From JBGTFE01 sp049799955 (GTDB taxonomy: Bacteria; Acidobacteriota; Blastocatellia; Pyrinomonadales; Pyrinomonadaceae): 64,000 nucleotides of DNA. This document shows positions 16,080 through 25,192 of the stretch, piece by piece (within the stretch, counting starts at the first letter, position 1; each line of letters opens with the position of its first letter). The notes under the pieces were generated by a model. That model was not told where the DNA came from. It made no database searches and saw only the letters and a list, made by a program, of their open reading frames with translations. The stretch covers positions 1-64,000 of the forward strand of contig JBARIW010000098.1 of the NCBI GenBank assembly GCA_049799955.1. The letters run 5' to 3'. The position numbers were made by a program, and so were the translations under genes.

Positions 16080-18134
16080 ATGAACAAAATATTTACGATT
16101 CTATCTGCGGTTTTAATTTCTGCCCTTCTTTTTGGCTCGTTACCAATTGCGACTGTGCAGGCACAGGAGCCTAAGAGTTTCGAATCAACCGGAATTGAAC
16201 CGGGAACGGATGAATATAAAAGAATTGAGGAAACTAGCGTTAAAAGTTTAGATGCGGAGCTGGGAAAGGAAGAAAGTGAGGAAAGAGGAAACACCGACTT
16301 TAAAGTTCTTTCAATAGCGCGGGACGGGTTTGGATTCGTTCATACGAAAATTCAACAAAATTATCGTGGAATCCCGGTTTTCGGCGGCGAAGCCATTGTG
16401 CATTTGGACAGAAGTGAAAAACTTTTTGATGTTACAAATGATGTTGCGGCTGAAGTGGACGAAGCGGAAATTGATACAAATCCGAAAATTTCGACAGACG
16501 AGGCTTCTCGCAAAGCGCTGGAATTCGAAAACTGTAGTCAATGCTCGGTTTCCAGAGAAAACGAACCGAAATTAATGATTTACGCGGAAAAAACTGATTT
16601 GCAGACAAAAGACAGATGCGATATTCCTCCCAAACTGGTTTATCGCGTTCAGCTTACGCAAATCGATGCGGTAAAAGAAGATGAAGAACCCAGACTGCCC
16701 GTTTATTTTATCGATGCCGCGAACGGAAGTTTTGTGGCGGGTTATAACAATATTCAAACGCAAAGCGTAACTAATTCCGGCTCGTCTCTTTACAGCGGCA
16801 ACGTTAATTTTACCGCTTTCCGTTATTTAGGAATTTATTATCTGGAAAATCTGAATCGCAAAGTCGGAACGTTTAACGGAAGCACTGCGGTTCGTTTTTC
16901 GGACACGGACGGAATTTGGAACAGCACCGTTCAAAGAGCCGGCGTAGACGCGCATTGGGGCGCGGAAAAAACTCTGGAATATTACGGTAACGTGTTCGGC
17001 AGAAACGGCGTTAACGGAAGCGGCGGACCATTGACCGTATCGGCGGTAAACGGTTCGACAAACCTGCTGCCTTCGGTAGTTCACTACGGAACTAATTACA
17101 ATAACGCGTTTTGGAACGGCAGTTCGATGACTTACGGAGACGGAAACGGCGTTACTTTTTCCCCGCTCGTTTCAATCGATGTTGCCGGGCATGAACTGAC
17201 GCACGGCGTTACGCAATTTTCCGCCGGACTTATTTACAGCGGTCAATCGGGCGGATTAAACGAAGCTGTTTCGGATATCTTCGGAAATATGGTCGAACGT
17301 TCCGCAAAAGGCGCAAGCGCGAACAACTGGAAAGTCGGCGAAGAAATTTATACGCCTTCAACCCCGGGCGACGCGCTTCGTTATATGGACAATCCGCACA
17401 ATGACGGACATTCGATAGACCATTACTCGGAATACTATAACGGCTTGGATGTGCATTATTCGTCCGGCATCGCGAATAAAGAATTTTATTTGCTTTCACA
17501 AGGCGGAACGCATCACCTGGGCGGCTCGATGTCGGGAATCGGCGCAGACCGCGCTGCCGCTATCTGGTATTATGCCTTAACAAATTTCATGACATCCAGC
17601 ACGACTTTCCTCGGCGCGAGAACCGCGACAATCAATGCGGCAACCGTATTGTACGGTCAACCCGAAATCGACGCAGTTGCCAAATCATGGTGTATGGTCG
17701 GCGTCGGCGCGTGCGGAAACATAAATTACCGCGCAAGAGTACAAGTCGGTATTTTCAATATCTGGCTTCCGTGGGTTGCCAACGGCTCGACTGCCGGAAC
17801 GACCGGACAAAGCCGCCCGATGCGCGCAACGCAAATTTACATAAGCAATTTCCCCGGTGTCGGAGTTACATACCGCGCCCATTTATCGAATCTTGGTTGG
17901 CTTGGTTGGGTTTCAAACGGGGCGACGGCGGGTTCGTCAAATGTTTTCCTTGGACAACGAATGGAGGCTGTCCAGATTAAACTGCTAAACGCTCCGGTTA
18001 ATTGTCACGTTAATTATCGCGCGCACGTCGCGTATCTCGGCTGGCTGGGTTGGGTATCCGACGGGGCGACTGCCGGAACGACCGGGCAAAGCCGCCGGAT
18101 GGAGGCAATGCAGGCGACACTTCAATGCCCGTAA
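16080..18134 (+). CDS. Secreted M4 (thermolysin-like) metallopeptidase with three ChW repeats
   Basis: 684 residues. A signal peptide ends near 28 (VQAQ). A propeptide of FTP/PepSY type follows (about 60-210). The catalytic zinc site is His371-Glu-Leu-Thr-His375 with Glu395 in GGLNEAVSD, exactly 20 residues after the second His as in thermolysin. A downstream His in GLDVHYSSGIANKEF matches the transition-state His. The last about 140 residues hold three roughly 45-residue repeats with GWLGWVSNGATAG-type cores, which resemble ChW (clostridial hydrophobic, W) repeats. It probably degrades extracellular protein. Preceded by a strong AAGGAG and followed by a terminator. Confidence 0.9.
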   Translation: MNKIFTILSAVLISALLFGSLPIATVQAQEPKSFESTGIEPGTDEYKRIEETSVKSLDAELGKEESEERGNTDFKVLSIARDGFGFVHTKIQQNYRGIPVFGGEAIVHLDRSEKLFDVTNDVAAEVDEAEIDTNPKISTDEASRKALEFENCSQCSVSRENEPKLMIYAEKTDLQTKDRCDIPPKLVYRVQLTQIDAVKEDEEPRLPVYFIDAANGSFVAGYNNIQTQSVTNSGSSLYSGNVNFTAFRYLGIYYLENLNRKVGTFNGSTAVRFSDTDGIWNSTVQRAGVDAHWGAEKTLEYYGNVFGRNGVNGSGGPLTVSAVNGSTNLLPSVVHYGTNYNNAFWNGSSMTYGDGNGVTFSPLVSIDVAGHELTHGVTQFSAGLIYSGQSGGLNEAVSDIFGNMVERSAKGASANNWKVGEEIYTPSTPGDALRYMDNPHNDGHSIDHYSEYYNGLDVHYSSGIANKEFYLLSQGGTHHLGGSMSGIGADRAAAIWYYALTNFMTSSTTFLGARTATINAATVLYGQPEIDAVAKSWCMVGVGACGNINYRARVQVGIFNIWLPWVANGSTAGTTGQSRPMRATQIYISNFPGVGVTYRAHLSNLGWLGWVSNGATAGSSNVFLGQRMEAVQIKLLNAPVNCHVNYRAHVAYLGWLGWVSDGATAGTTGQSRRMEAMQATLQCP

Positions 18135-18194
18135 TTCTCGTATTTCTTTTGCAGAAAGCAAAAGAAAACAGGACATTTAATTTGATTTAATTTC

Positions 18195-18217
18195 GGGGCG
18201 AGCAATCGCCCCTTTTT
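18195..18217 (+). terminator. Intrinsic terminator
   Basis: GGGGCGA-GCAA-TCGCCCC followed by TTTTT. A second hairpin (TTTCTTTTGC / GCAAAAGAAA, 18143-18167) lies just before it. Confidence 0.8.
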
Positions 18218-18305
18218 CTTAGAAAAATTGATGAAACCTTTTTGGGAAACTGTCTATTATAAGTAGAAACAGTTCACAAAAACACAAATTTTTCGAGGTG
18301 ATTAA

Positions 18306-19073
18306 ATGTTGAAAAAATCAATTTTCACGCTATTATTCTGCGCCGTCCTGGCTTTAACGGTTTTCGGCGCAAAGGCGCAGGAATCGGCTACGAAAGAAAC
18401 TGAATTAGCGAATCTGGTATTAAAAGCCGATACGAGTTTGGATTTGAATGAATCTGAACCAGCTAAATATTGTTTATCTCAGGCGAAAGAAATCATTGCT
18501 CAAAATCCCGGAATTAGCATTAATTTACAGGGACATTTCAATAAAGTCAGCGGAAAGCTTTACATGAAAAGCTCTTTTAATCAGGCGCTCGAATATTTCA
18601 ACATCGCCTTATCACAGTTTGCCCGTGAGCCGTTAGAACAGGCTAGAGTCAATTTTTTTGTCGGAATCGCTTATTATTATGCGAATGACCCGATAACGGC
18701 TAAAGTTTACTTTAGTCAGGCAAAAGAGTATTTTATCCTGAACAAAGATGACGCAAATTTAGCACAAGCTTTAAATAATTTGGGCGTGATTGCTTTTAAA
18801 CAAGCCAATGAAGAAACGGCGGTCGGCTTTTGCCATCAAGCCCTATTAATTAATATTGAACTTAAAAATTCGCTTAATGCTTCAAGAAACCGGTTTAATT
18901 TAAACTATTTTTCGGATTCGTCGTCGTTAAACGTCGAAGACGACTACAAATCAATAAATAACGAACTCGAAGGCGGCGGCGGCAACAGTTCGGGAAGCGG
19001 AACAACTATTAATACCGGCGGAAGCGGAACTGTGGTTGTCGGCGGCGGAACTCCCGGATTTACAATCAATTAA
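18306..19073 (+). CDS. Secreted TPR protein with Gly-rich tail
   Basis: 255 residues. Signal peptide about 1-24 (GAKAQ). TPR-like helices span about 30-200. The stretch from GKLYMKSSFNQALEYF to ALLINIELKNS is clearly paralogous to residues about 357-460 of the next protein, down to the shared NNLGVI motif. The last 35 residues are Gly/Ser/Thr-rich. The gene is probably a truncated duplicate of the TPR part of its neighbour, 14 nt away and in the same operon. It may bind or regulate the CHAT protein, which is inference. Confidence 0.7.
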   Translation: MLKKSIFTLLFCAVLALTVFGAKAQESATKETELANLVLKADTSLDLNESEPAKYCLSQAKEIIAQNPGISINLQGHFNKVSGKLYMKSSFNQALEYFNIALSQFAREPLEQARVNFFVGIAYYYANDPITAKVYFSQAKEYFILNKDDANLAQALNNLGVIAFKQANEETAVGFCHQALLINIELKNSLNASRNRFNLNYFSDSSSLNVEDDYKSINNELEGGGGNSSGSGTTINTGGSGTVVVGGGTPGFTIN

Positions 19074-19087
19074 ACGAAAGGTGATTT

Positions 19088-21964
19088 ATGAAATACATCA
19101 AACTTCTGATATTTGTTTTCACAATTATTTTTATTTTATTTTCGACTGTAAACGCCTGTGAATCTAAAGGCGAGCTGAACAAAATCACAACTTTTCCTCT
19201 CAAAAAAAATCAGTGTCACCAATTTACGCTCAATAAAGAGTCTGTAAATTATTTTCAAATTACCGTTCAGCAAAACGGAGTCGATGTCGAGCTTCGCTTA
19301 TTTGAAAACGAACGGGAAATTAAATCTACCGACAGCGAAAATTTGAACAGCGGTTTCGAGTTTTTGCCGTTTATAGCCAACGCTTCTTTAAATTATATTC
19401 TTCAGGTCAGGTGGGTTGACGACAATCAATCCATGATTAAAAACGAAGGTTTTTACACTCTGGAAGCTGAAAGCAGAGCGTTAACCGGGCAGGATAAAAT
19501 TTTTGTCGAACAATTTGAGAAAGCGAAATCTTTTTATGACAGAGCAACGTTAGAAAGATTAAACGGCAATAAAAACAATGCGGTCAATATGTATCTTTCC
19601 GCCGCCCAAATTTATCAATCTCTCGCGCAGACCAAACCGGTCAAATATAAGCTGTTTTTAACAAATTATTATCTTGGCGTTTCTTACAATTTATTAAAAA
19701 AATATCCCGAAGCCGTAACTATTTTCGAAAAGATTCGCCCTTCGGCTGCCGAAAATCAAGATAAATATCTGGAAAATTTAGTTCTTAAAGAATTGGGAAT
19801 CGCATCTTTCAAGATTGGCAATTATCAAAGAAGCGATGAAGTTCTGGAAAGCGCGGTTAAAGGCTTTGAGCAATCCGTATCTGAAAACGTCGGAGAAAAA
19901 CAAGCTCTGTCTTCCGCGTATATCAACCAGGCGGAAACCTTTTTGAAACTTAACAAAATTGAACCGGCTATTACGAATTTAGAAAATGTACGGGCGAATT
20001 TTAAAGAAATCGTTTCCGAAAATTTGCTGGCTTCATTAAAGCTCGCCGACATTTATCTCGAACTCGGCAATCAACGAAAAGCCGAAGAAATCATCGCTTC
20101 TTTATCAATTTCAGAGAATTTGCCCGACTATATTAAAGGCGTTTTTTATAAAATTTCCGGCAAGCTTTCTATGAAAAGCGACAAGGAAAAAGCTCTCAAC
20201 TTTTTCAATAAGGCAAAATTATTATTCGGCGGAAATGAAGACGAATCGGCGCAACTGTTAATATTTTTCGGAAATACGCATTATTACGCCAAAGACTATG
20301 CATCCGCCAAACCTTTTTATGAACAGGCGAAATCGAGTTTTGAACGGCAAAACAATCTCTCCGATTTGGCGCAGGTCTTAAATAATCTCGGCGTTATTTA
20401 TTACAGTCAAAAGGAATATGCTCCGGCAATCGCTAACTGCGAAAATGCTCTAATCATTAATATCGAAATTCAAAGCGCCTCAAATCAGGCGCGAAATCTC
20501 ATAAATCTGATGTATTTTCACGAAACGGCGGGCAATGATTTATCGGCTATTTTTTACGGCAAATGGGCGATAAACACGATTCAATCAATAAAATACTTGC
20601 AGCTCCAAAGTCTCGAAAAAGAAATTCAGGACAATTTTCGCGATTCTTTCGCGGATGCTTTTCGCAAGCTCGCAAATTTGCTGATTAAAGCCGGAAGAAT
20701 TTCCGAAGCCGAACAGATTCTGCATTTTATCAAAGAAAAAGAATATCAGGATTATATGCGCGGCGAAGGAAAGTCGAGCGTGGTTGATTATACGAAAGAT
20801 GAAGAGAAGCTTTTGGAAGATACAAAAAATAAAATCAAAGAAAAATCTTCGCTGCAAAATAAATCAACGGAAAATTCCTCCGGCAATATTGTTTCTCCCA
20901 CAAAGAATTTGATTGAAGAACTCAAAACCCAAAAAATGAACGTTTCGGAAATTTTGTTTGTTTCGACGCTCGTAACCGAAAACAGCATTACTATTATTGC
21001 GACAAATGACCAAACCCAAAAAGTCTATGTGCAGAATATTCCGCGTGAAACACTTAATAAACTCATTTTCGAGTTTCGGGAATCGGTTACGGACATTGAG
21101 AAAAATCCAAAAATCGAAGGTAAAAAACTTTATGACATTCTCGTAAAACCGATGGAAAACAATATGCTTTCGCCGAAAACCAGAAAAATCGTCTGGTCTT
21201 TGGACGGCGTTCTGCGTTATGTTCCCATTCCGGCATTGTTTGACGGGGAAAACTATCTGGTTAAGCGATTTGCCAATATACAGCTTACGCTTGCCAGCGA
21301 AGAAAAAATTCTGATGCCTAAATCTCTCGAAAGTTCGGTAATCGGTTTTGCTTCTTCAAAATCATTTGAAAACCTTTCAAGTTTGCCGAACGCAAAAAAT
21401 GAATTGGATTGTATATTTGAAGACGAAAAAAGGCTCATCATCAATTCAACCTGCAAAAAAGGAATTATCAGAGGGAAAAAAGTTGTTGACGAAGAATTTA
21501 CGCAGGATGTGTTTGAAGATGCCTTGAAAAGATACAAACTGATTCATTTAACGAGCCATTTTGTCATGCAGACGGGCGACAATTCAAAATCCTTTTTGCT
21601 TCTCGGCGGCGGAAAAGACCGCAAATATACAATGCAAACCTTTTCAAAACAACAATTAGACAATACCGAAATTTTGATAATGTCTGCCTGCAATACCGCC
21701 AATTTCAGCTCCGACGGCGCGGAGTTCGAGAGCTTTGCGACGATGGCTCAAAAACAAGGCGCGAAAGCCGTAATCGGTACGCTTTGGTCAGTTGCAGATG
21801 ATTCTACCTCAAAGTTTATGACGGAGTTTTACCGTTTATTCGAACTGGAAAAACTCGACAAAGCAGAGGCAATCAGACTAGCCCAAATCAATGTTTCCAG
21901 AAATAAGAATTATTCACATCCTTTTTATTGGTCGCCATTTGTGCTTTTCGGAAATTGGAAATGA
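19088..21964 (+). CDS. Secreted TPR-CHAT protein (putative caspase-like protease)
   Basis: 958 residues. The N-terminus is a signal peptide with a possible lipoprotein Cys (TVNAC). A beta domain (about 30-130) resembles the PPC type. TPR arrays fill about 140-560. The CHAT domain spans about 700-958, with candidate catalytic His824 (HLTSHF) and Cys868 (IMSACNT), then IGTLWSVADDSTS and the terminal SPFVLFGNWK. CHAT proteases cut partner proteins, but the substrate here is unknown. The secretion signal means it acts outside the cytoplasm and not like a type III-E CRISPR craspase. AT-rich linker at about 580-610. Confidence 0.85.
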   Translation: MKYIKLLIFVFTIIFILFSTVNACESKGELNKITTFPLKKNQCHQFTLNKESVNYFQITVQQNGVDVELRLFENEREIKSTDSENLNSGFEFLPFIANASLNYILQVRWVDDNQSMIKNEGFYTLEAESRALTGQDKIFVEQFEKAKSFYDRATLERLNGNKNNAVNMYLSAAQIYQSLAQTKPVKYKLFLTNYYLGVSYNLLKKYPEAVTIFEKIRPSAAENQDKYLENLVLKELGIASFKIGNYQRSDEVLESAVKGFEQSVSENVGEKQALSSAYINQAETFLKLNKIEPAITNLENVRANFKEIVSENLLASLKLADIYLELGNQRKAEEIIASLSISENLPDYIKGVFYKISGKLSMKSDKEKALNFFNKAKLLFGGNEDESAQLLIFFGNTHYYAKDYASAKPFYEQAKSSFERQNNLSDLAQVLNNLGVIYYSQKEYAPAIANCENALIINIEIQSASNQARNLINLMYFHETAGNDLSAIFYGKWAINTIQSIKYLQLQSLEKEIQDNFRDSFADAFRKLANLLIKAGRISEAEQILHFIKEKEYQDYMRGEGKSSVVDYTKDEEKLLEDTKNKIKEKSSLQNKSTENSSGNIVSPTKNLIEELKTQKMNVSEILFVSTLVTENSITIIATNDQTQKVYVQNIPRETLNKLIFEFRESVTDIEKNPKIEGKKLYDILVKPMENNMLSPKTRKIVWSLDGVLRYVPIPALFDGENYLVKRFANIQLTLASEEKILMPKSLESSVIGFASSKSFENLSSLPNAKNELDCIFEDEKRLIINSTCKKGIIRGKKVVDEEFTQDVFEDALKRYKLIHLTSHFVMQTGDNSKSFLLLGGGKDRKYTMQTFSKQQLDNTEILIMSACNTANFSSDGAEFESFATMAQKQGAKAVIGTLWSVADDSTSKFMTEFYRLFELEKLDKAEAIRLAQINVSRNKNYSHPFYWSPFVLFGNWK

Positions 21965-22567
21965 TTTTGTTTGAATTTTAAAACTCTTTATAAGATTAAA
22001 AATAGACAAAAAAAGAATTAGATTTTTAGAACCGGATAAGGACATCAGGATTTTAATGAACTAAATCGAATTAATCTATTAAGTTCAAACATGTTGCCGT
22101 TTTCATCTATCGTCAATCGTGATTCTGCTTGACCTCGAAATTATAACTCAAAACCTTGTCGCCCGCTTTGATTTTCTCAATCGGCGCAAGCCCGTTTTCG
22201 GTTACAGCCACTTAAATTTCACCGGATTTCCCTTTCCTGCCGATAAATTAAGAAAACTTTAATAAATTTTTACTTTTTTTAAGGACTTTTTTTACCTTTA
22301 AATATACTCTACCAGTAGTTAATAAATACAAATTTTAACAGCTTTCAAAAGATTCAGAAAAATCTTTTTGAAAGAGCATTGGACACATTGGTTTTGGTAA
22401 GTTATAAAGAATCTCTTCCGTAGTTCGCCAAATTCTTTGTCGCCGGCACAAAACCTGAAAGTTTTTCACATCAAAGTTCGATATGACTTTCTCCTGACTT
22501 AAGATTGCCCGAATAGATTGGCAATAAATTGTCTTTATTTTACTTTAACAACACTTTAAGGAGAACA
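21965..22567. other. Intergenic region with a Hint-domain relic
   Basis: About 600 bases. It contains a minus-strand Hint-like remnant (22113-22211, separate entry), an imperfect hairpin GCTTTCAAAAGATT... (22341-22376), and AAGGAG at 22558-22563 serving the next gene. Otherwise AT-rich with no gene. Confidence 0.5.
22113..22211 (-). pseudogene. Hint (intein-like) domain remnant
   Basis: The minus strand reads VAVTENGLAPIEKIKAGDKV and then LSYNF. This is the start of a Hint domain as found before toxin tips in polymorphic toxins and in inteins. A stop lies immediately upstream, and the frame just before it shifts; a TGA ends it after 32 codons. Only a fragment survives. Confidence 0.55.
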
Positions 22568-24784
22568 ATGCAAAAAGAACAATCAAATTTACGTGTATCC
22601 GAAATTATGAAAAAAATTTCGGACAATGTCTTTCAAATAGTACGAATAAATTTCGTCATATTGAGTCTTGTCATTTTATTGGCAAGCAGCTACCAGTGTT
22701 TAGGAGCGAACCCTCCTTTGCAGAGCATCAGTCTTAATATCGTCCAAGGTCCTTCGGGCAATAGAAATCTACAATTCAGCGTGAATGACCCAACCAGAAA
22801 CAATGCTCTCAAGACCGGAGAAACAGGACAAATCGGCTTAAGTTCGTGGACTACTAACAACGGAGTAGTTTCCTGGCTTTATGACGAGCGGCAGCCCGAC
22901 CAATCCTTAAACAGATATGTCGGTTTTGCCGTCTATGACCCGCGAGGCGGGGTGTGGAGAATACAAACCAGTAAGAGTTATCAGACTAATAGCGTCGAAT
23001 CCGCATATCTTAATGTCGGGGGAATGGTCAGTTGGTATCCGTTTAACACCGGACTGATGCGCTTTGCAATGTATGATTCGGAACTCGGTTTCTGGGTATC
23101 CGATACCGAAGCCAGACCGAGCGCGTATAGTATCGATGCCTCGGGAACAATCGCCCTGAGAAGCAGCAACGGAGTCGGGGCAATCGTTTATGACCCGGTG
23201 AGAAAATCTTTTAGAAAAGGAAACGTGGCGTTATCAATTCCCGTGTCCTTTAGCCAGAACGGCAGCGGAACTATTTCATATTCGGGCGGCAACGGCGTTT
23301 CCGGAACGTTCGGCTATAATTCTACTTCGGGAGGCTGGGGCTCGGGAAATACTCAGGTTCGCGCGTATTTTATTACTAGCTCGAATAGCGGAAATTTTCC
23401 GCTGACCATTACTTTCTGGAATATGTCGCTCGGTGCAAGTAGCTGGAGCTGGATTTTTGGCGACGGAGGGTCGGCGAATATTTCAAATCCTACTCACACA
23501 TACGGCTCTGCGCAAGGCGCGCCGTTTACGGTAACGCAGTCGGCTTTCGGTCCGGGCGGAAGCAATTCGACCTCGCAGCAAATCAGTGTGCCGCCTATGG
23601 CGACTATCGGCTTTCTTGATTCGGTTAATCCGATAACGCGCCGCGCCAAAGGCTGGACTTTGGACCCGAATAAACCCGAAGCCTCTATCGTCGTTCATTT
23701 TTATATTGACGGACCGGCTGGCACAGGAACCTTTGTCGGACAAGCTATCGCCAATATTCCAAGACCCGATGTCAATACGAATACGGGATACCCGGGAGAC
23801 CACGGCTTTTCATTCCCGATTCCGCCGCAGTATTTTAATGGCGTTAATCACACAATATATGCTTACGGATTGGATACGAGCGGCAGCGGCAATCAGAATT
23901 CGGTCCTGACAGGCTCGCCGAAGACCTTCAATTTCACTGCGTTGGCGCCGAAAACCAAATACGACTTTAATAACGACGGTCGTGCCGATCAAACGGTGTT
24001 TAGAAACGGAGTTTGGTACAGCAGTTTCTCTCCGAATAATACGTTTTCCGCTTTTAATTGGGGTGTGTCGGGCGATATTCCCACAGCCGGTGATTTCGAT
24101 GGAGACAGAATTGCCGATTATACCGTTACCCGCGCAAACGGAACGGCAAAAGTGTGGTACATTTATCAATCTTCGACCGAACAGCCGCTGGGTTTTACCT
24201 TCGGATATACTTCGGATATTTCGGCTCCGGCTGATTTCAATGGAGATTCGAGAGATGAAATTGCCGTCTTCCGTCCCGCGGATGGAAACTGGTATACGCT
24301 GGATGTCTTTACCGGTCAATACAGCGTATTTCACTTCGGTGCATCCGGTGATAAACCTGTTCCGGCAGATTATGACGGCGACGGAACAGATGATTTTGCT
24401 GTCTTCCGTCCTTCGGATAGAACCTGGTATATACAGGGAAGCACTCAGGGTTTTTCCGCGCTGCAATTCGGTTTAGCCGACGATAAACTGGTTCCGGCTG
24501 ATTATGACGGCGACGGAAAGGATGACATTGCCGTCTTCCGTCCCTCGGATGGAAATTGGTACATCCAGGGCTCGACCGCCGGTTATTTCGGCTTTAACTT
24601 TGGACAATCAGGCGATATTCCCGTTGTCGCTGACTATGATGGAGATGGAAAAGCTGATGCCGCTTTCTACCGCGCCGAAAATGGCTATGGTTATTGGTAC
24701 GTTCGGCAATCATCAAACAACCAGACCAATTTCCTTCAATTTGGTTTAGCCAGCGATATTCCCGGTATCGGCTTAAATCAATAG
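22568..24784 (+). CDS. Secreted surface protein with PKD-like domain and VCBS/FG-GAP-type repeats
   Basis: About 738 residues from the ATG at 22568, which follows AAGGAG by four bases. A signal-anchor lies near residues 20-46. The N-terminal 250 residues are beta-rich with GVVSWLYDER-type motifs. A PKD-like domain includes WSWIFGDGGSANISNPTHTY, then a beta domain with GWTLDPNKP. The C-terminal 270 residues hold about six repeats of the DYDGDGKDDIAVFRPSDGNW type, each with a calcium-binding DxDxDG loop, as in VCBS/FG-GAP propellers. Likely extracellular adhesion or carbohydrate/protein binding. The repeats are also visible as DNA repeats around 24240-24700. Confidence 0.75.
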   Translation: MQKEQSNLRVSEIMKKISDNVFQIVRINFVILSLVILLASSYQCLGANPPLQSISLNIVQGPSGNRNLQFSVNDPTRNNALKTGETGQIGLSSWTTNNGVVSWLYDERQPDQSLNRYVGFAVYDPRGGVWRIQTSKSYQTNSVESAYLNVGGMVSWYPFNTGLMRFAMYDSELGFWVSDTEARPSAYSIDASGTIALRSSNGVGAIVYDPVRKSFRKGNVALSIPVSFSQNGSGTISYSGGNGVSGTFGYNSTSGGWGSGNTQVRAYFITSSNSGNFPLTITFWNMSLGASSWSWIFGDGGSANISNPTHTYGSAQGAPFTVTQSAFGPGGSNSTSQQISVPPMATIGFLDSVNPITRRAKGWTLDPNKPEASIVVHFYIDGPAGTGTFVGQAIANIPRPDVNTNTGYPGDHGFSFPIPPQYFNGVNHTIYAYGLDTSGSGNQNSVLTGSPKTFNFTALAPKTKYDFNNDGRADQTVFRNGVWYSSFSPNNTFSAFNWGVSGDIPTAGDFDGDRIADYTVTRANGTAKVWYIYQSSTEQPLGFTFGYTSDISAPADFNGDSRDEIAVFRPADGNWYTLDVFTGQYSVFHFGASGDKPVPADYDGDGTDDFAVFRPSDRTWYIQGSTQGFSALQFGLADDKLVPADYDGDGKDDIAVFRPSDGNWYIQGSTAGYFGFNFGQSGDIPVVADYDGDGKADAAFYRAENGYGYWYVRQSSNNQTNFLQFGLASDIPGIGLNQ

Positions 24785-24810
24785 CAAGCAGTCCGGGCAT
24801 TAAACGAAAA

Positions 24811-24843
24811 AACAGAGCGGGTAATTATCCGCTCTGTTTTTTT
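24811..24843 (+). terminator. Intrinsic terminator
   Basis: AACAGAGCGG, an 8-nt loop and CCGCTCTGTT, followed by a run of T. Ends the surface-protein gene. Confidence 0.85.
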
Positions 24844-25192
24844 AATCTTTTCAATCAGGTCAAAGATAAATTCCATAAAGAAATCTGTAACAAAAACGCC
24901 CGTTTTCGAGTTGGAAAAGACGATTTTCAAAATGTTCCTCATTTTAACCTGAAACTCGTTCGGGTTCTCCCGGAATAAGAATTTTATTGACACGAATTCA
25001 AAGCAGTGCTAACGTTACTATCAACCGACGATTACAATTAATGGGAAAAAAGCACTAAGCGCATATTCAATGCGTATTTCGGCTTGAATTCCCGCCATCT
25101 CGCCCAAAGATAGTCAGGAGCAATCTTTTGCGCGCGAAAAATCGTGTTTTTGAAGTCTTTATGATTCATCAGAAACATACAAAGGAGAAATT
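24844..25192. other. Intergenic region
   Basis: About 350 bases between the terminator and the DyP gene. Only the AAGGAG at 25182-25187 before the next ATG is supportable. Confidence 0.4.

Noticed and set aside
19088..21964. TPR-CHAT as a CRISPR-associated craspase
   Set aside because: It has a secretion signal and no cas genes are present.
24778..24993. 71-codon minus-strand frame
   Set aside because: GTG start with no ribosome site, and it spans the terminator of the surface-protein gene.
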